A DNA stretch of 64,000 nucleotides from Pelomyxa schiedti (lineage: Eukaryota > Evosea > Pelobiontida > Pelomyxidae), in contig JAHLWZ010000427.1 in assembly GCA_020536535.1 (NCBI GenBank), positions 1 to 64,000 of the forward strand. Direction: 5' to 3'. The notes below the pieces were generated by a model that saw nothing but the letters and a program-made list of their open reading frames with translations, ran no database searches and was not told the origin of the DNA. Both the position numbers and the translations under genes were made by a program. Positions 1 to 12,324 of this stretch are shown in pieces (position 1 is the first letter of the stretch; every line of letters begins with the position of its first letter).

Positions 1-694
1 CCCCCCCCAATGCACAAATACACAAGGGACAAACACACACCCTGTGGGGAAGGGTGTATGTTTGCCCTGCCTGTGCACAAACAGGGTTTATAGAACCACT
101 GATAGGACTCTCGTTCCCATTTGGGTGTTGTGTGTGTGATAGTGTCTATCAAAGAAGAATTATTTTTGTTATTATGCCTATTTTCAATCTTTCTGTGGTA
201 CAACGGCGGGTGATTCAAGGAAAGGCCATTAGAATGAACGCTCCGGCCATTCACACGTTCCATATGTCCCGAACCAAGTTCCCCGATGATTCTTGGAACT
301 TGCTCTCTGACACCACACACACACACTTGCACCCCCAAAACAAGGAAAAAAAAAATTCGGATGTTTGAAGTGCAGGGGGGCTGTCAACAACAACACAGCC
401 GGAAATTAAAAATTTGAGCCGTTTATTGACGCTTAGAATAGCAGTTCTAAATCTAATGCCAAGTTGCGGAAAGCTAAACGGCGTTGACAGCATTGCCCTG
501 CGTGTAACCAAAGAGGAGGAAAAATAATTTGTTTTGTTGTTTGACATTACCGATTATCTCAGCGGTCGTTCAGCTCGTCTCGGCTGTTTATTCTCGTTGA
601 TGGTCTCGTGGTGGCCCTGTTCCTTCTGTTGTTTGTTGCCGCTGTCGTTTCCCCCGTTGACTGGCTCCAGTGAGCACTCACAGCTTTGAGGATT
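1..694. other. No assignable gene; left edge of window
   Basis: The window opens with a short run of C. A plus-strand frame is open from about 54 to 368, but it has no recognisable domain and ends in a purine run. The only structured element is the copy of a membrane-protein exon at 538-653, described separately. Its frame continues from the copied exon to a stop at about 670, so the stretch could be the last exon of a plus-strand gene entering from the left, or a non-functional copied fragment. I cannot choose between these. Confidence 0.4.
538..653 (+). repeat. 116-bp dispersed inverted repeat, copy 1
   Basis: This stretch is the reverse complement of 14165-14280 with one mismatch in 116 bases. 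The copied sequence covers an intron 3' end (branch-like TGACATTACCGATTATCTCAG) plus the start of an exon that encodes a hydrophobic segment (frame LFILVDGLVVALF...). After the match ends, this copy stops 17 bases later, whereas the other copy continues as a membrane-protein exon. Confidence 0.9.
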
Positions 695-3658
695 TCACAG
701 CTCCAACAAAGTGCATAGAAACTTCTCGTAGTCGGAATAATCACACTGTGACTCCAAGGCCATAACATACAAGTCCTTGATTGGGACACCCAAGTTCCTA
801 CCAAAGGTGAGATTAACGAAACAGATAAGGGAGATGTAAGTTTACATTCCCTGAAGCTTGAGGGTCAACCCTATAGCCAGGAAATACCTTTCCCGCAGGT
901 CTTCCATATCTTCTTGAAGTGATGCTTGGTCTTTCTCCTGTGTGAATGAGGAAGTGATGAGGTGCAATTAAAACCCTGCACACATACAAGGTAACTGATG
1001 TAGGATTCTAGCTCTTCTTTTTCCTTTGACAGGCCTTCACATTCTCTCTTCCAATTGAGTGGTGGAGGTAAACACTCCAGGAAAGATTCCCCCCCTTCTC
1101 CTGCACTCTGAATGAGCTGGGCAATAGCTTTCACTGGTCCCTAGTGATTTACGACTTAGGGATAAAAATAAAAAAAGGGGGAGGGAGGAAAATACCTCCT
1201 CGACACCCAGTGCCGGTACCTTGTCGGCAATAAATTGTTCCACAATGTACTCAATTTCACTGTCCCACATTGTTGGCTGCTCTTCCAGCCACTCTCTCAA
1301 TTAAACTTAATCAAACCAAGAGGACATAATCCTGACCTGAAACGAGCCCTACGACTTCTTTCTGGAATTCCCGGAATGAAGCACATATACATATCCGCAA
1401 ACTCGTCAGAGGTGGCTGTTGCCAACCAAGATTCTTTGACAAAGTCACGTAGAGATCCAGAGTGAGTTCTTCGCTGCTTTTCTTCCTCCGCAGACTCAAT
1501 TTCTGCCAATCGAGACCGTAATATCTTCAATTCCAATAGTATTTCCTCCGTTGTACATGTGGGAGAAAGGATACAAGGGGAACATTCCTGTGTTATCATT
1601 TGTACAATCAGCAAAACAGTTTGAACAGTATGGAAGGAGAAATACCATTAGTGCAGGGGCCTCTGGTTCTTGTATAACTATTGGTTCCGCGGTGTAGTTG
1701 TTTTTCCAGCTGTTCACACACTTCTCTATGACTTCTTCCCAACCAGACAAATGTGAACCTTGGAGCCACTGTCGGAATCTTGCTATTTTACTTCTTGGAG
1801 GAATTTCAGTCACCTCTTTCATGTGTTCAGTGACAAAATCTTCAATTGTATGGTGAGATAGCCACTTTTCGAGCACAAAATCCTTTAATATAACGGAGTT
1901 TCGCTTGACTTCTTCCTCAATTTCCTCTTTTTCCTTCTCCATATGGTACTGGGACAACCGATCGATCTCTTGAGACAATATAACGGTCTCTGAGGTTTTT
2001 TCACAAAGGAGTTTATTTGCCTCATGGAGTTGCATTTGGAGGTCCTTAATAATGAGGGGCCATTTGAGTTCCTCGGCACGAGCTTCATCCAATTCTGTGT
2101 GCACTCTCTCCAGCTCTTCTGCAAGTTGGACGTTTTGCTGGGAAATTGTAGTGTACTCACCTGTGCACTTCTCGATGTTCTTACGAAGAGCGTCATTTTC
2201 CGCTTCCAGATTAGCGATACGGGACTCGTGAATTTGTTGCATATCTTGATTTGGAGGTTGTGTATCTCTTACAATAGGTGCAGAACTAGTATCGTCTTTT
2301 TCCAATTCTTCATCCCAATCGGGTTCTGATGGAACACCTCCTTCCAAGAAAAGCCATGAGAGGATAGTTGCCTCAATATCTGGGACCCAAGCACATACGG
2401 CTGATTTTGGTCCAATTGCAGTGCCTTCTTGATACCATTCCCTGAGCCTCGTAGCTCTAGTGCGCTCGGGTAAGCCGTCAATCCCTCTCATGTACAGAAG
2501 AGCAAACTCTTCCATTGTTCTATCCACTAGCCACCTGGAAGAGAACTCACTTCTTATCCAGGCTGCCCTTTTCTTTTCTCGTTTGGCCAGTCGCAACTGT
2601 TCCAAATGCCCCAAAATCGAGAGTATCTGTGATGTTCCTGCCGCCTCCCACTCGTCTCCTTCTACACTCCCATCCCAACTCGTCTCATCATCCGAAAGTG
2701 TGGAGCTATATGCCCCAGAGTATTGTGGAGTGACACAAGAAGAGAAGCTGTTTTGGAAGGCGTCTTCCAACCGACCAAGTTGTTGGGGCTGGTACTGTGA
2801 CTGCGATTGTGACAGAACAACGGGATTATTATCCTCGTACTGCAACACGTTGTTGTTGTCGCCACCCCCACCAAAAAAGCACAGGCGAGGGGTAGAGTAA
2901 CTTAGCGGAATACCGCCGCTCCTTAGCCGTCCATCAAAAGCCTCCCTAGCCTCACGAAGGGTATCCCCATCCAGGTTCAAACTGCTTCTGCTACTGTGTA
3001 GGGCATTTGATAATGTGGCTGAGGGAGGTTCATTTGGAATTTCCGCACCTGATTCCAGCCATTCCGTCACCGCCCTTTCGATTTCTTCATCCCATAATCC
3101 TCTTCGCCCACCACCCGGACTCCCAATGAAACTGGCGCCCAAATTCCCGCTCGCATTTGCATTCGCAGGTGCCATTAGGTTTGACGTGGAGCTTGCAACT
3201 GCGCAGTTGATCAACCTGGCCGACGGCGGTGACGTGTGTGAAGACTCGCCAGCCGAGAGCCACTCACGCAGCCTGGCCCTTTTGGTCCTTAGATTCGAGG
3301 GGCTCGGGCACAGGTAGGCGTCGCTCGACGGGGGCGACGACGACGATAGCCCTACGCCGAGCCTCCCCATGTGAAGATCCGCGAACTCGTCAGCCGTGAA
3401 CCCGCGCGATATCCACTTTTTGCGGAAGGCCGAGCGCAGCCTCAATGTGTTGTTCTCGTCGACCTGAAGTTGCAGTGACGCCACTTGCAACTGCAGCCGC
3501 TCCGCCTGCCTCGTCAGCGACGCGATCGTCTCGTCGCGCTCGTCGGGCCTGTTCCACATCGCCGCAGCGTCCAAGTTGGTGCTGGTCCCCGACGCGTCCG
3601 CCGCACCCAACTTGCCCGCGGAACCCTGAGATGACGCTGACCTGCCCCGGGTCGACAT
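695..3658 (-). CDS. Coiled-coil protein with four copies of an unrecognised W/RLREW module
   Basis: The protein begins MSTRGRSASSQ at 3658 and runs about 670 codons in one exon. It then crosses introns near 1588-1645, 1303-1343, 1141-1196, 949-997 and 803-892 and ends at 695. Four copies of one module are visible, near 3440-3280, 2560-2400, 1870-1700 and 1450-1205 (spliced). Each has an aromatic W, a T-x-EEFA-x-x-YM stretch, PERTRxxRLREW, and a trailing W-x-x-EIE-x-x-V-x-x-WL. Heptad-rich coiled coil lies before the modules and at the C-terminus, and the N-terminal third is Ser-rich. Splicing of the last module restores RFREWL across an intron, which supports the gene model. I know no family with this module; a cytoskeletal or scaffolding role is only a guess. 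It starts head to head with the VIT/vWA gene, 82 bases apart. Confidence 0.75.
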
Positions 3659-3740
3659 CAATCATATAATTTTTTTGCGTTTCCGCTCGCCTGCAAGTTC
3701 GGTTTTGATCAAAACTCGCGAAAGAATTGGTAGTGGTTGG
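3659..3740. promoter_or_regulatory. 82-bp divergent promoter interval
   Basis: Only 82 bases separate the start codons of the tandem-module coiled-coil gene and the VIT/vWA gene. Both promoters and 5' leaders must lie here or extend into the neighbouring coding region. I see a T-run and no clear TATA box. Confidence 0.4.
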
Positions 3741-6700
3741 ATGGAGAGGTCCCACAATACAATACGGTTCGTGTGTGATGAGGAGGAACAGTTGGTCGTT
3801 ACACCTGACTCTGTTGAAGTATCTCTGGTGCTTGAGGGATTTTTGGCAGGTTTTTGGAGCCACACCTGGCAATCATTATTCCATACTCATTTTCTTCCTG
3901 TAGAATTGACTGTGTGGCTTTCTTTTTGGAATCCAGTGAATAGGGATTTACATGGCGATGTGTGGTTACCCTTACCTGAAGGTTAATTGACAAGAGTAAC
4001 CTTTGTTTCTTTTTTGTTCCTAAGAAAACAGATAAGGTTCTACAATTTGTGGCTATGCACTGGAGTGTGATGGGGCAATGGTGGATGCTGTGATTGTTCC
4101 CAAGGCAGAAGCATCTGCTATTTATGCGTCCGAGGTGGAAATTACCCGTTTTCTACATTTGTCAGGCTCACTTTATGAAAGATGAGAGAAGGGAAGGGGG
4201 CAAGCATTGCTGAACAAATTGGGACTTCGAACATCTTCCGACTAAGGATTAACCCTCTTCCAGCTAAATCTTCACGGCTTCTCAAGGTAGCACTTTGTGC
4301 TTTCACCCGTTCAGTGACTAACATTTTTTCTCTAGGTAGTAATATCTGTTTCTTTACTACGTGACGGCCTTCTTCTCCCTCTGGCTTTTGAATCAACTTT
4401 GAGAATCGCTCACTTCCATGTTAGTATATTTTCTCCCTCTCTCCTTAAAGCAATTACTTATCCACTTTACTCCAAGGTATTTGTAACAGTTCCAATCGGG
4501 GTGTACCAACCCCCTACTATGACCTGCAACGGAAGAGAGTTCTTCTGTTGTTTTCCAGAACCCATGACAGAGGGTATTTCTCGCAGATCTCCTCCCCATA
4601 TGCAAGAGTAACATTTCTTAGAGGCAGAAATACAAAGATTTGTGGCAGATGCCTGTTTTCTGCAGTTCCAACCGCTCTCATCAGAATTTTTTACTCTGAA
4701 ACTACCATGTACCACGGGAGCTACTCTACACATCACTCCATTTGTTTCAGGACCTTTTGACCAGTTCTCTGGAGATTCGTTCTTCTATTGCAACCTTTCT
4801 GGGCTAGATTTTCCTCCATCTGCAATTGATGTTGACTCCTTCAAATTTTTCCATGTCTTAATGTGGCCAGTTTGGGAATGTGATAATATTGTGGGACTGC
4901 TCACGAAGCAGAGTACATGATCTGAGTGCTTTGGAGAAGTCTGCCCTCTAACATAGCCTAATCCTAACTTACTTAAGGGATAAACAAGCTGTCTGTGGGA
5001 TTGTTTCATCTTTCACTCCAAGAACCCAGTTGCTCCTTGGTTTTTTTAGTCATGTCATTCACTCTATTGAATATTTTGAGGTGAACACATTCACACAATC
5101 AATGCAAACACTTGTTAGACTCCATCTGTGGTTACCATTCAAGGTAGATTGAACAATGTTACTTATGACGGAGGTACCGACATCAATTGTGCCCTTTCCG
5201 TTATTGGGGACTGCGAAACTCTTGTATCACATGCATTTCTCTTTTGTGATGGCATCAACACTCTTGGGGATGAGGAAAAACTTGGAAAACTACACACAAC
5301 TGTCCCAATATTGACTGTTACATCAAGTGCCATTGTTGATTATGGCTTACTGAAGAGAGTTTCGAATATGACCTGTGGTTTTTTTGAAAATGGGTTTGAG
5401 AAGACCGCAGAAAGGTTCAGAATGACTTCCTCATACATAGAAGACTAAATTTGTATAGAATTGTTGTTGATTTAACCACTTCCAAAGACCATGGGTTTTT
5501 CCTTGGATTGGAGTCTGTGTCCGGAAAAGTAACTGATATTTTCCCAACTACCCCCTGTCCCTTTTCCACAAACGTGATTGTGACTGGCAGAATATCTGCA
5601 CATACCATTCCTGGTTAGACACAACAACAAACCTAATTTTAACTGAAATCAGAGAACATCATCTTACATTTTGGATATCCTGGGACTGAGACGAGTCAAA
5701 TTTCTCTCACTCTCACACCTTGTCGAAATAAGCCCACATCACTAATAGGTGAAATTAGGCTGCACTCTTTTGCATAGCTAATATTGATGTAGCTCCCAGA
5801 TATTGGGGACAGCAGAAAGCTGATCACATGTCACGCACTAAAGGCAATGCTAGTGCCATCGTCGAATTAGGAAGAAAGTTTCACTTTGTCTCCCCAAATT
5901 CATCTTTGCTATTGCTCGAGTCCTTAGACCAGGCATTCTACTCAAATTTTACTTTTTTAGTAAGAATACACTAGTTTTTACGGTACCAAGTGGAGCCCCC
6001 TCTCTCACTACCACTGGTTCACAGGCAATACTTGGTTCAAATAGCCCAGATGCAAGTACTTCCATCTTTGGAAAGAATGATTTTTAACTTTCCTTAGGCA
6101 CAAGAAAGGGAGCAGTCCCTACTGAAGACAGGAATTATATATAACATGTGGAAAAAAAAGAAGCAGCATTTAGATTGTGACTGGTCCACAACACAGGTTC
6201 CATATCAAAAGTGGCTAATGTAAAGTGATTTGTGATTTTCCCTGTAGACTAGACAACCAAACATACAGTACTTCATGAAGTTGGAGTCGAATTTCTCTGA
6301 GGATTACGAATCAGATATGAGAAGGTCACATGTAGAATCTCTTGTGGAGGTTTTTTACTGAGAGGGATTCTTTCTCAAATACCACCAGGTCTTTGTTGAA
6401 TTGATTGTAAAAAATGGAAAACTAGACCCAAAAACTCTTGACTTTTTACGCTCTTGTGAAGGTAATGCTTACCTCTGCGAAAATTGACAAAGCATAGACT
6501 ATGAAGTTGCATACAGTGCACTCTGTGAAGGTTTATACCAAGGGACCATTATAACTGAGCAGATTTTACCTTGTATTGTCCAAGATATACAAAAAGAGGG
6601 TTTGTGCCCCAAGTAAAACACTTCCACTCACTTTTCCAGGGGATCCAACACAATTTTTCAAGTTACTTGAAACTGTTGACGACGATGATATTCCTCAGGG

Positions 6701-9467
6701 GATTTCTTCTACTCCAGCCACTTTGGGAATGACACCTGAAGAAAATACTAGGACTGCCCGTTTTATGCACTTTTTAGCTTCTCGGAGAGCAGTTTCCGAA
6801 GAACTTGTTCCCCATGCTCTTGTAGCGGGCACTACGGTTCTAAACATGTTGCATATGATCGAAGGCAAAGCGTCATCAGCTGAAGAAAAATGCTCTTTCA
6901 GTTTATCGTACCCTCTTCCATGCCTTCTCCAATTAATGTCCCCTAGAAAGGCAAGGTGCATTGAGTTCCTTGGGAGCTTAATTTTTAATTCCACACGAAA
7001 GTCCCACCTGCTTCAGATCACTGAGAATAGTTATAGGGAGGTGTATGACTATACTCGTAAAAATTTTCCCGCCAATGATACAACAAGGTTGATATCCAAC
7101 AATAATGCCATATTAACTTGAAAAAGACTAAGAGCCGGGCTCAGATTGATGCACTTCTATTCAAATATCCTACAGGATACCGTCAAAGCCGGCGTAATTG
7201 GAAAAAGTACTTTCGATGACGCTATTTCAGAGCTTGGTAGGGTCCATCTTTCAACGGTGTTTATGTAATGTCAGAAAAGACAGTCTTGAAGAATCAAGTT
7301 ATAAAGACTCAACGCTCATCCTGCAGTTCATCAGAGACGAACTGACTTCTATGACAGTTGGATTTTTTACGGTTTTCTTTTTTAATTACATTACTTTAGC
7401 AAGACAACGAAGACGAACAAGTTTTAGATGAAGTTTGCAATACAGAAGGTGATTGCACTATGCCAGCAAATACCACAGTATCTCAAGACAACCAAACTTC
7501 CAATCTCTCTCAAGAGCCACAAATAACCAATGTGATCAACGTTTTATCTACTCAACTCACATCCTGTTGATTTTTGTCCTTTTCTAGGAGTACATAGTAG
7601 ATACTGCAGTGAATTCACCCAATGGTAGTGCGCCTTCCTCTTGCGCATTTTTTCCCTGTTTTTCTCAGCACAGAGATTAGATACTGCAGTATGTATGGAA
7701 AGAAGAACTGGGAGAGCGCCGAGTTCAAACACGCAACGTTTATTGAAAACTGCAATGACTAAACTGGCACCTTTCCACAAGGTAAGAAAAACCTTGCATA
7801 AGGGAAGTAGCGATATTCACTTTCAGATCTACCCTGTTTTTATGCGAGGCCGTCAAATTTCACCTGAGAGGGTTGACGAACTTGCTGGCATTCTGGCCCA
7901 GTACCACTGGGGAGATTGTCCACCCACTTTGGAGGTTCCATGCTACTCTTATTCTCTTAGCTTACTTTTGAAGCCCCACAATATAAACTGGTCTCTTTGT
8001 TTGCCCCCACAGTTCAGAGAGGAAAACCACATTTCAGGAACTTGTGCTGCATGGTACAAACTCAAAGGTACACATAAAATCGACCTCTGCTCGATGTTTG
8101 TGGATGCTTTTCCGCAGAGCACTTTGGGTAAACCTGGACCTGGAGCGTGTGTGGTGTGTACCACGAGTCCTTTGTTAAGGAATATCCGAATAGCTCTCTC
8201 TGGTAGACCACAAGGTTTACTGTCAAACAAAACAGTCATTTCCTTAATAATAGTTACCTAAGATCTCAGCGCCACGTATGAGAAAGAAGTGCCAAAATTC
8301 AGTGCTCTACCATGGATATGCATGGAATGTGCTCTACTTCTTTTACCCTACGACCCTTTTCTTGCCAAACAGTAGTTTGTCACAGTCTAGGCCTGGTCTG
8401 AAGAAAAATTAGGGTTGTAACAAATGTCATTGAGCAAAATCCTGACGAAGGAATGATGCTGAGGGCAGCTTCTTATATCCTTCTACTTGCTAATGAGGAA
8501 AAGTAGAAGCAGTTCTTTTTACGGAGTCACTCACCTCCATCAGTTGTGCAGTCCAGTGTCTCTCGAAAGTATTGGAACTATTGCCCAACGAACCACAGTC
8601 ATATTGGGAATTGGCTTGGTGCATAAGCAGGCCCTCATTTTATAAACTCTCCAACAAAGGTACACTTCTAATTTATTTATGTTCTCACTAGGACCAAGAA
8701 AAACTTTCTAAGACTGTTAGCCTGTTATTTGATATGGTGGACAAACCTTGGAGTAAGATTTTTTTTGGATCGGAGTTAACTGCAATTACAGTATATCCAG
8801 TAGATTCTTTCCTTATTTGATAAATTGCAGAGTCTCAATGCCATATACACCCACTGCCAAAGCACAGGGTATTACTCTTACTATTTTCTTCTTTTTTTAT
8901 TTTCTCCAACCCGTTTTACAGAGAAAGAGTATCTCAACTAGAAGAACTTGATAGCAGGTTTCTTTGTGAAGTTGATACTGATATCAGAATCGTGGCTACC
9001 TGGTAGAAACACTTATCAAATATAACATCCACACTCACTTAAATCAGGAACTGCTGTGCCGATGTATCCCTAATTATAACGGAACCCAATTCCGAGAAGT
9101 GTTCCCCGTTCCACAATCACACCTCGAGCGGGGGAGTCTTATCTCGTGATTTTCCTACTGGCGGGGCTCCCATTGAGTACCAGGTAGTTTTTTTTTTTTT
9201 GCTTTTCACTTAGCTGCTTTGCATAGATAAGGAATGCACCCCGTGGAAGCTATGAAGTTTCCGTTTCTCTCTTCTCACAGATAAGCAGGTTTTAGCGGAG
9301 CCACAAAATCTAAGTTTCTTTCGACTAACAAAAACATAAGAAATCCAGTTGTTGTGTATGTTGTGGTAATGAGGAACTTTGGCAGACCCAACTACACATG
9401 GAACCACTATGTAGGCCTCCTCACACACCCCAAACATCAAGTTACACTGGCAATACTCTCCCTATGA
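3741..9467 (+). CDS. VIT - von Willebrand A - DUF2135 protein, intron-rich
   Basis: No single frame is open for long, but removing 30-60-base GT...AG introns gives a coherent protein. The start is MERSHNTIRF at 3741. The VIT domain follows: NPVNRDLHGDVWLPLPEG joins GYALECDGAMVDAVIV, with KAEASAIYASE, over an intron ending near 4036. A vWA domain has a MIDAS motif DCSRS near 4893 and DGGTD near 5172. Next comes the signature SPNSSLLLLESLDQAF (about 5890), which follows the vWA in this family, then a long unrecognised middle (6.1-8.9 kb). A C-terminal DUF2135 domain (about 8970-9460) contains VATWNCCADVSLIITEPNS, GGVLSRDFPTGGAP and APRGSYEVSV. The stop is at 9465. The architecture is common in bacterial surface or secreted proteins and occurs in some protists. 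I see no signal peptide. Its role is unknown; adhesion or complex assembly through the vWA is the family expectation. It could be misread as a pseudogene. Confidence 0.8.
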
Positions 9468-9557
9468 AAACATCACCATTGAAAAAAGAGCTCACAGCGC
9501 ATCTGGAACCAACTTGTTGGTTAACGGAGGAGGGTTGCATGTTCAATTTTTTTTTCC

Positions 9558-12179
9558 CTACAACAAACACTGCTGGGCAAACATAACGTCATCATAGGGG
9601 TGCCTGTAAATGGGTTGCTTCAGTCTTTTTTGGTCTAGCGCGTGGCCTATAAGACCAATACTGCGAGATAGGGCAAATAGCCCAGTCAGATATCTTCGAA
9701 GTGGGACTTAGAAACTAGTAGGAAGGAACAGGGATTACCCGAGTTCCACTATTTCTTTCATTTCTCGTTTTGTGAAAGCTGGGGAACTATCCATCATGTC
9801 CAAGAAGAGGACTCCAACAACGCCATCCTCGTTTTTAGTTATTTTACTTTACAGTGAAGAAGGAACCTACAACGTTCAAGATAAGATTATTTGCCTTTTG
9901 CAAAGTACATCGCTCCACCTACTTGATTGTAAGTATTGCAAGTTTTAGGTTAGCTCTCACCTCCAAAGCAAAGTTAAGGTACATGTGCACAGGGAAATTA
10001 TCCAGAGCGTAGCGGGTGAGAATAGAAACCCTTTTGTCAGGTACATGAATACTTTTGATGTGGTGACCAATCCCAGGGATAAGGGCGCCATCATGTCGCA
10101 TCTTCTCAACAAATGCTTCTGGGCTCAACCCACTTTCAACTGCATGATAAAAGCAACGTGCAACATCGTCAGAGGCCCCTCCAAATCGAGGTCCAATGGA
10201 CAGAAGACCAGCACACAAACAGGACATAAGATCTTTTCCTGCACTAGGAATATAAGTACAAATAATAGAGAGATCAAAGCAAGAAGACAGTACCGTGATG
10301 TTACAATGGTGGAGTGAGCAGCACTAACACAAGGTCCGTGATCGGCACATAAGATCAGCACAAGCTCAAGAAAACGAGAAGCGTAACTTGCAATCCGTCT
10401 TTTGAACCACAGTAAAGCTATTATATCACCAATTTTAACATCTTGTTGTATAAGCTCACTTATGGGAATGCCTGCTGTGTTGTTAGCTGTGAGCAACGTT
10501 GGTTGTTTCGGGTAACCAGAGTATGACGGCTCGTCCCCTCTGTCGTCACATATTGTAGAGATTATTCCTGTGGACCTTCGAACAAATCCGGCTTTGTTGG
10601 CCTGGAAATAGCCTTGAGGTACACAGGCTGGGGCTATTCAATGTTACTTGCGTATTTACAAATATGCAACGGAAAGTACGAAAATCAGGTGCTGGAAACA
10701 AACGACCACTATCCAGCAATTGCCTATAGACAGTTGAAATTGTCTCCCCCAAGTCAGCAAAACTATTAGGTACTTGAACACCAGCTTCTGCAAGAGCCTA
10801 GACAAAGGTAAAAAGTGATATATGAGGAGTGCATGAAAAGTACTCTATTTTTTATTACAGCACTTTCAACATCAGTTGTTGTTCTAAACACTGTATGAAA
10901 TAAATGTGTCTGAGCAGGAATGTATTTTGCACATGTCCCAATAACCCAAGCTACAACAGGTTTTTTTACTAGTCCCTCCTGTTGGGAAGATTTGTGTAAA
11001 AGAAACCAAAATATAAGAAACCTTAACGACATGGCATATTTCATACTCATCGTACCCACCAACTTCTCCTAACACTACAATGATTTTCACTTCTTCAATT
11101 GCCTCAAACCGCACTATATGCTCTGCCATAGTACTGCCTGTATAAATGTCGGAGCCTACTGATACACATTCATAGATGCCATCTGTTGTCCTGCAGGGAT
11201 ATGGGAACCATTTTACTGTTATGGGGCGAAGTACTTGGCAATGAGATTGCACATCTCGTTTGCTAATCCCGAAGATTTTGTTACAAGCCCGACTGAGCCA
11301 GGCCTATACATTTTACACTGCAGGATGTTGTCAATGGTACCTCCTGTATCTCCAACTTTGAATGCTCCCGCCTACAGGTAGGAGATCAGTAAGGACAACG
11401 CTAAAAAGAGGAAAACGGGATGTCCACAATACAAAAAGAGGCAAAATTCGACAGAAGAGCAACAGAAGGGGGAAGGAAAAAAAAAAGTACGCTCTTGGAT
11501 TGCTCCAACGGTGCCGGGCCCGATAATCGTCTTGCCATTTCTATTTGCAGTGACAATGAGGCGCCTTACATCATTCTCGGGTACACCTTCTGTGACAATG
11601 ATAACCACCCTAAAAGAAGCATGGGTCGTGTGGGATTTGTAACAAAGTGAGATACCGTATACTCTGTGTATTAAGAGCAACAAGGGAGGATTTGTAAACA
11701 GTTCGATGAGAAGTGAAGTTTATAAACACGTCAGCCTGTAGTAGCTAAGAAGTCCATTTCCCAAATCAATACAATAAAATACCGTTGGATTGGCCATTAC
11801 GGCTTCAGATATACTATCGTAAATAGGAATGAGGATTTCAGTGGCACCAAAAAAAACCTTGTGTGCACTGGACCTAGCGCCGGGATGAACAATCCCTATC
11901 ACCAACGTTAAGGGCTTTTTCTTTCCCATACCAACAACAAGGAAAACCATTTACACAAAGGCCACAAAAAGACACACCGACGATGCTGGGTTGGTCTTTC
12001 CTGCACACAAAGTCGAAGTCGAGCATTCGCTGGATGGGATGGGGCTTCAGGTGGTACAGTATCGCCTTGCTGTTGCACGACAACAACCTCGTGCGATTCA
12101 TTGATGCAATCTGCTGCTGTTGCATCCTTCCTGATGGCGACGGTGACGGTGTCGACGAGGCGCTGAGAAATAGATCCAT
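9558..12179 (-). CDS. ATP-citrate lyase subunit B (split-type)
   Basis: Together with subunit A this enzyme cleaves citrate to acetyl-CoA and oxaloacetate in the cytosol. Spliced exons match the C-terminal half of animal ACLY and plant ACLB in order: [13 protein letters not shown] and [12 protein letters not shown] near the start, [55 protein letters not shown], then the citrate-synthase-like part ([58 protein letters not shown]) and the end [20 protein letters not shown]. There are about ten introns. No ATP-grasp half precedes it, because the plus-strand GT18 gene starts at 12325; this is therefore the two-subunit form. The start is either Met at 12179 or Met at 12101; 12287 is also open. 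The phosphohistidine loop is divergent (see findings). The A subunit is not in this window. Confidence 0.9.
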
Positions 12180-12324
12180 GGATTGGATTTCCTTTTCTGT
12201 TGCCGGAGTTGGTTTGTTTGTCAGTTTTGCTGGGCGATACATACAGGGGAGTTCGAGAAGAGAGACTTGTGCCCCAGGCACTTCCACTTTTTTTTCTCGA
12301 GAACAACAGGAATCAAAATCAACA

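Noticed and set aside
3390-3872. Minus-strand frame of 160 codons overlapping the coiled-coil gene start
   Set aside because: It is a shadow of the GC-rich 5' exon in another frame and runs into the VIT/vWA gene.
4000-9467. Idea that this region is a decayed pseudogene or uses a changed genetic code
   Set aside because: Stops in exons vanish when GT...AG introns are removed, and conserved motifs run exactly across the joins; neighbouring genes use standard stops.
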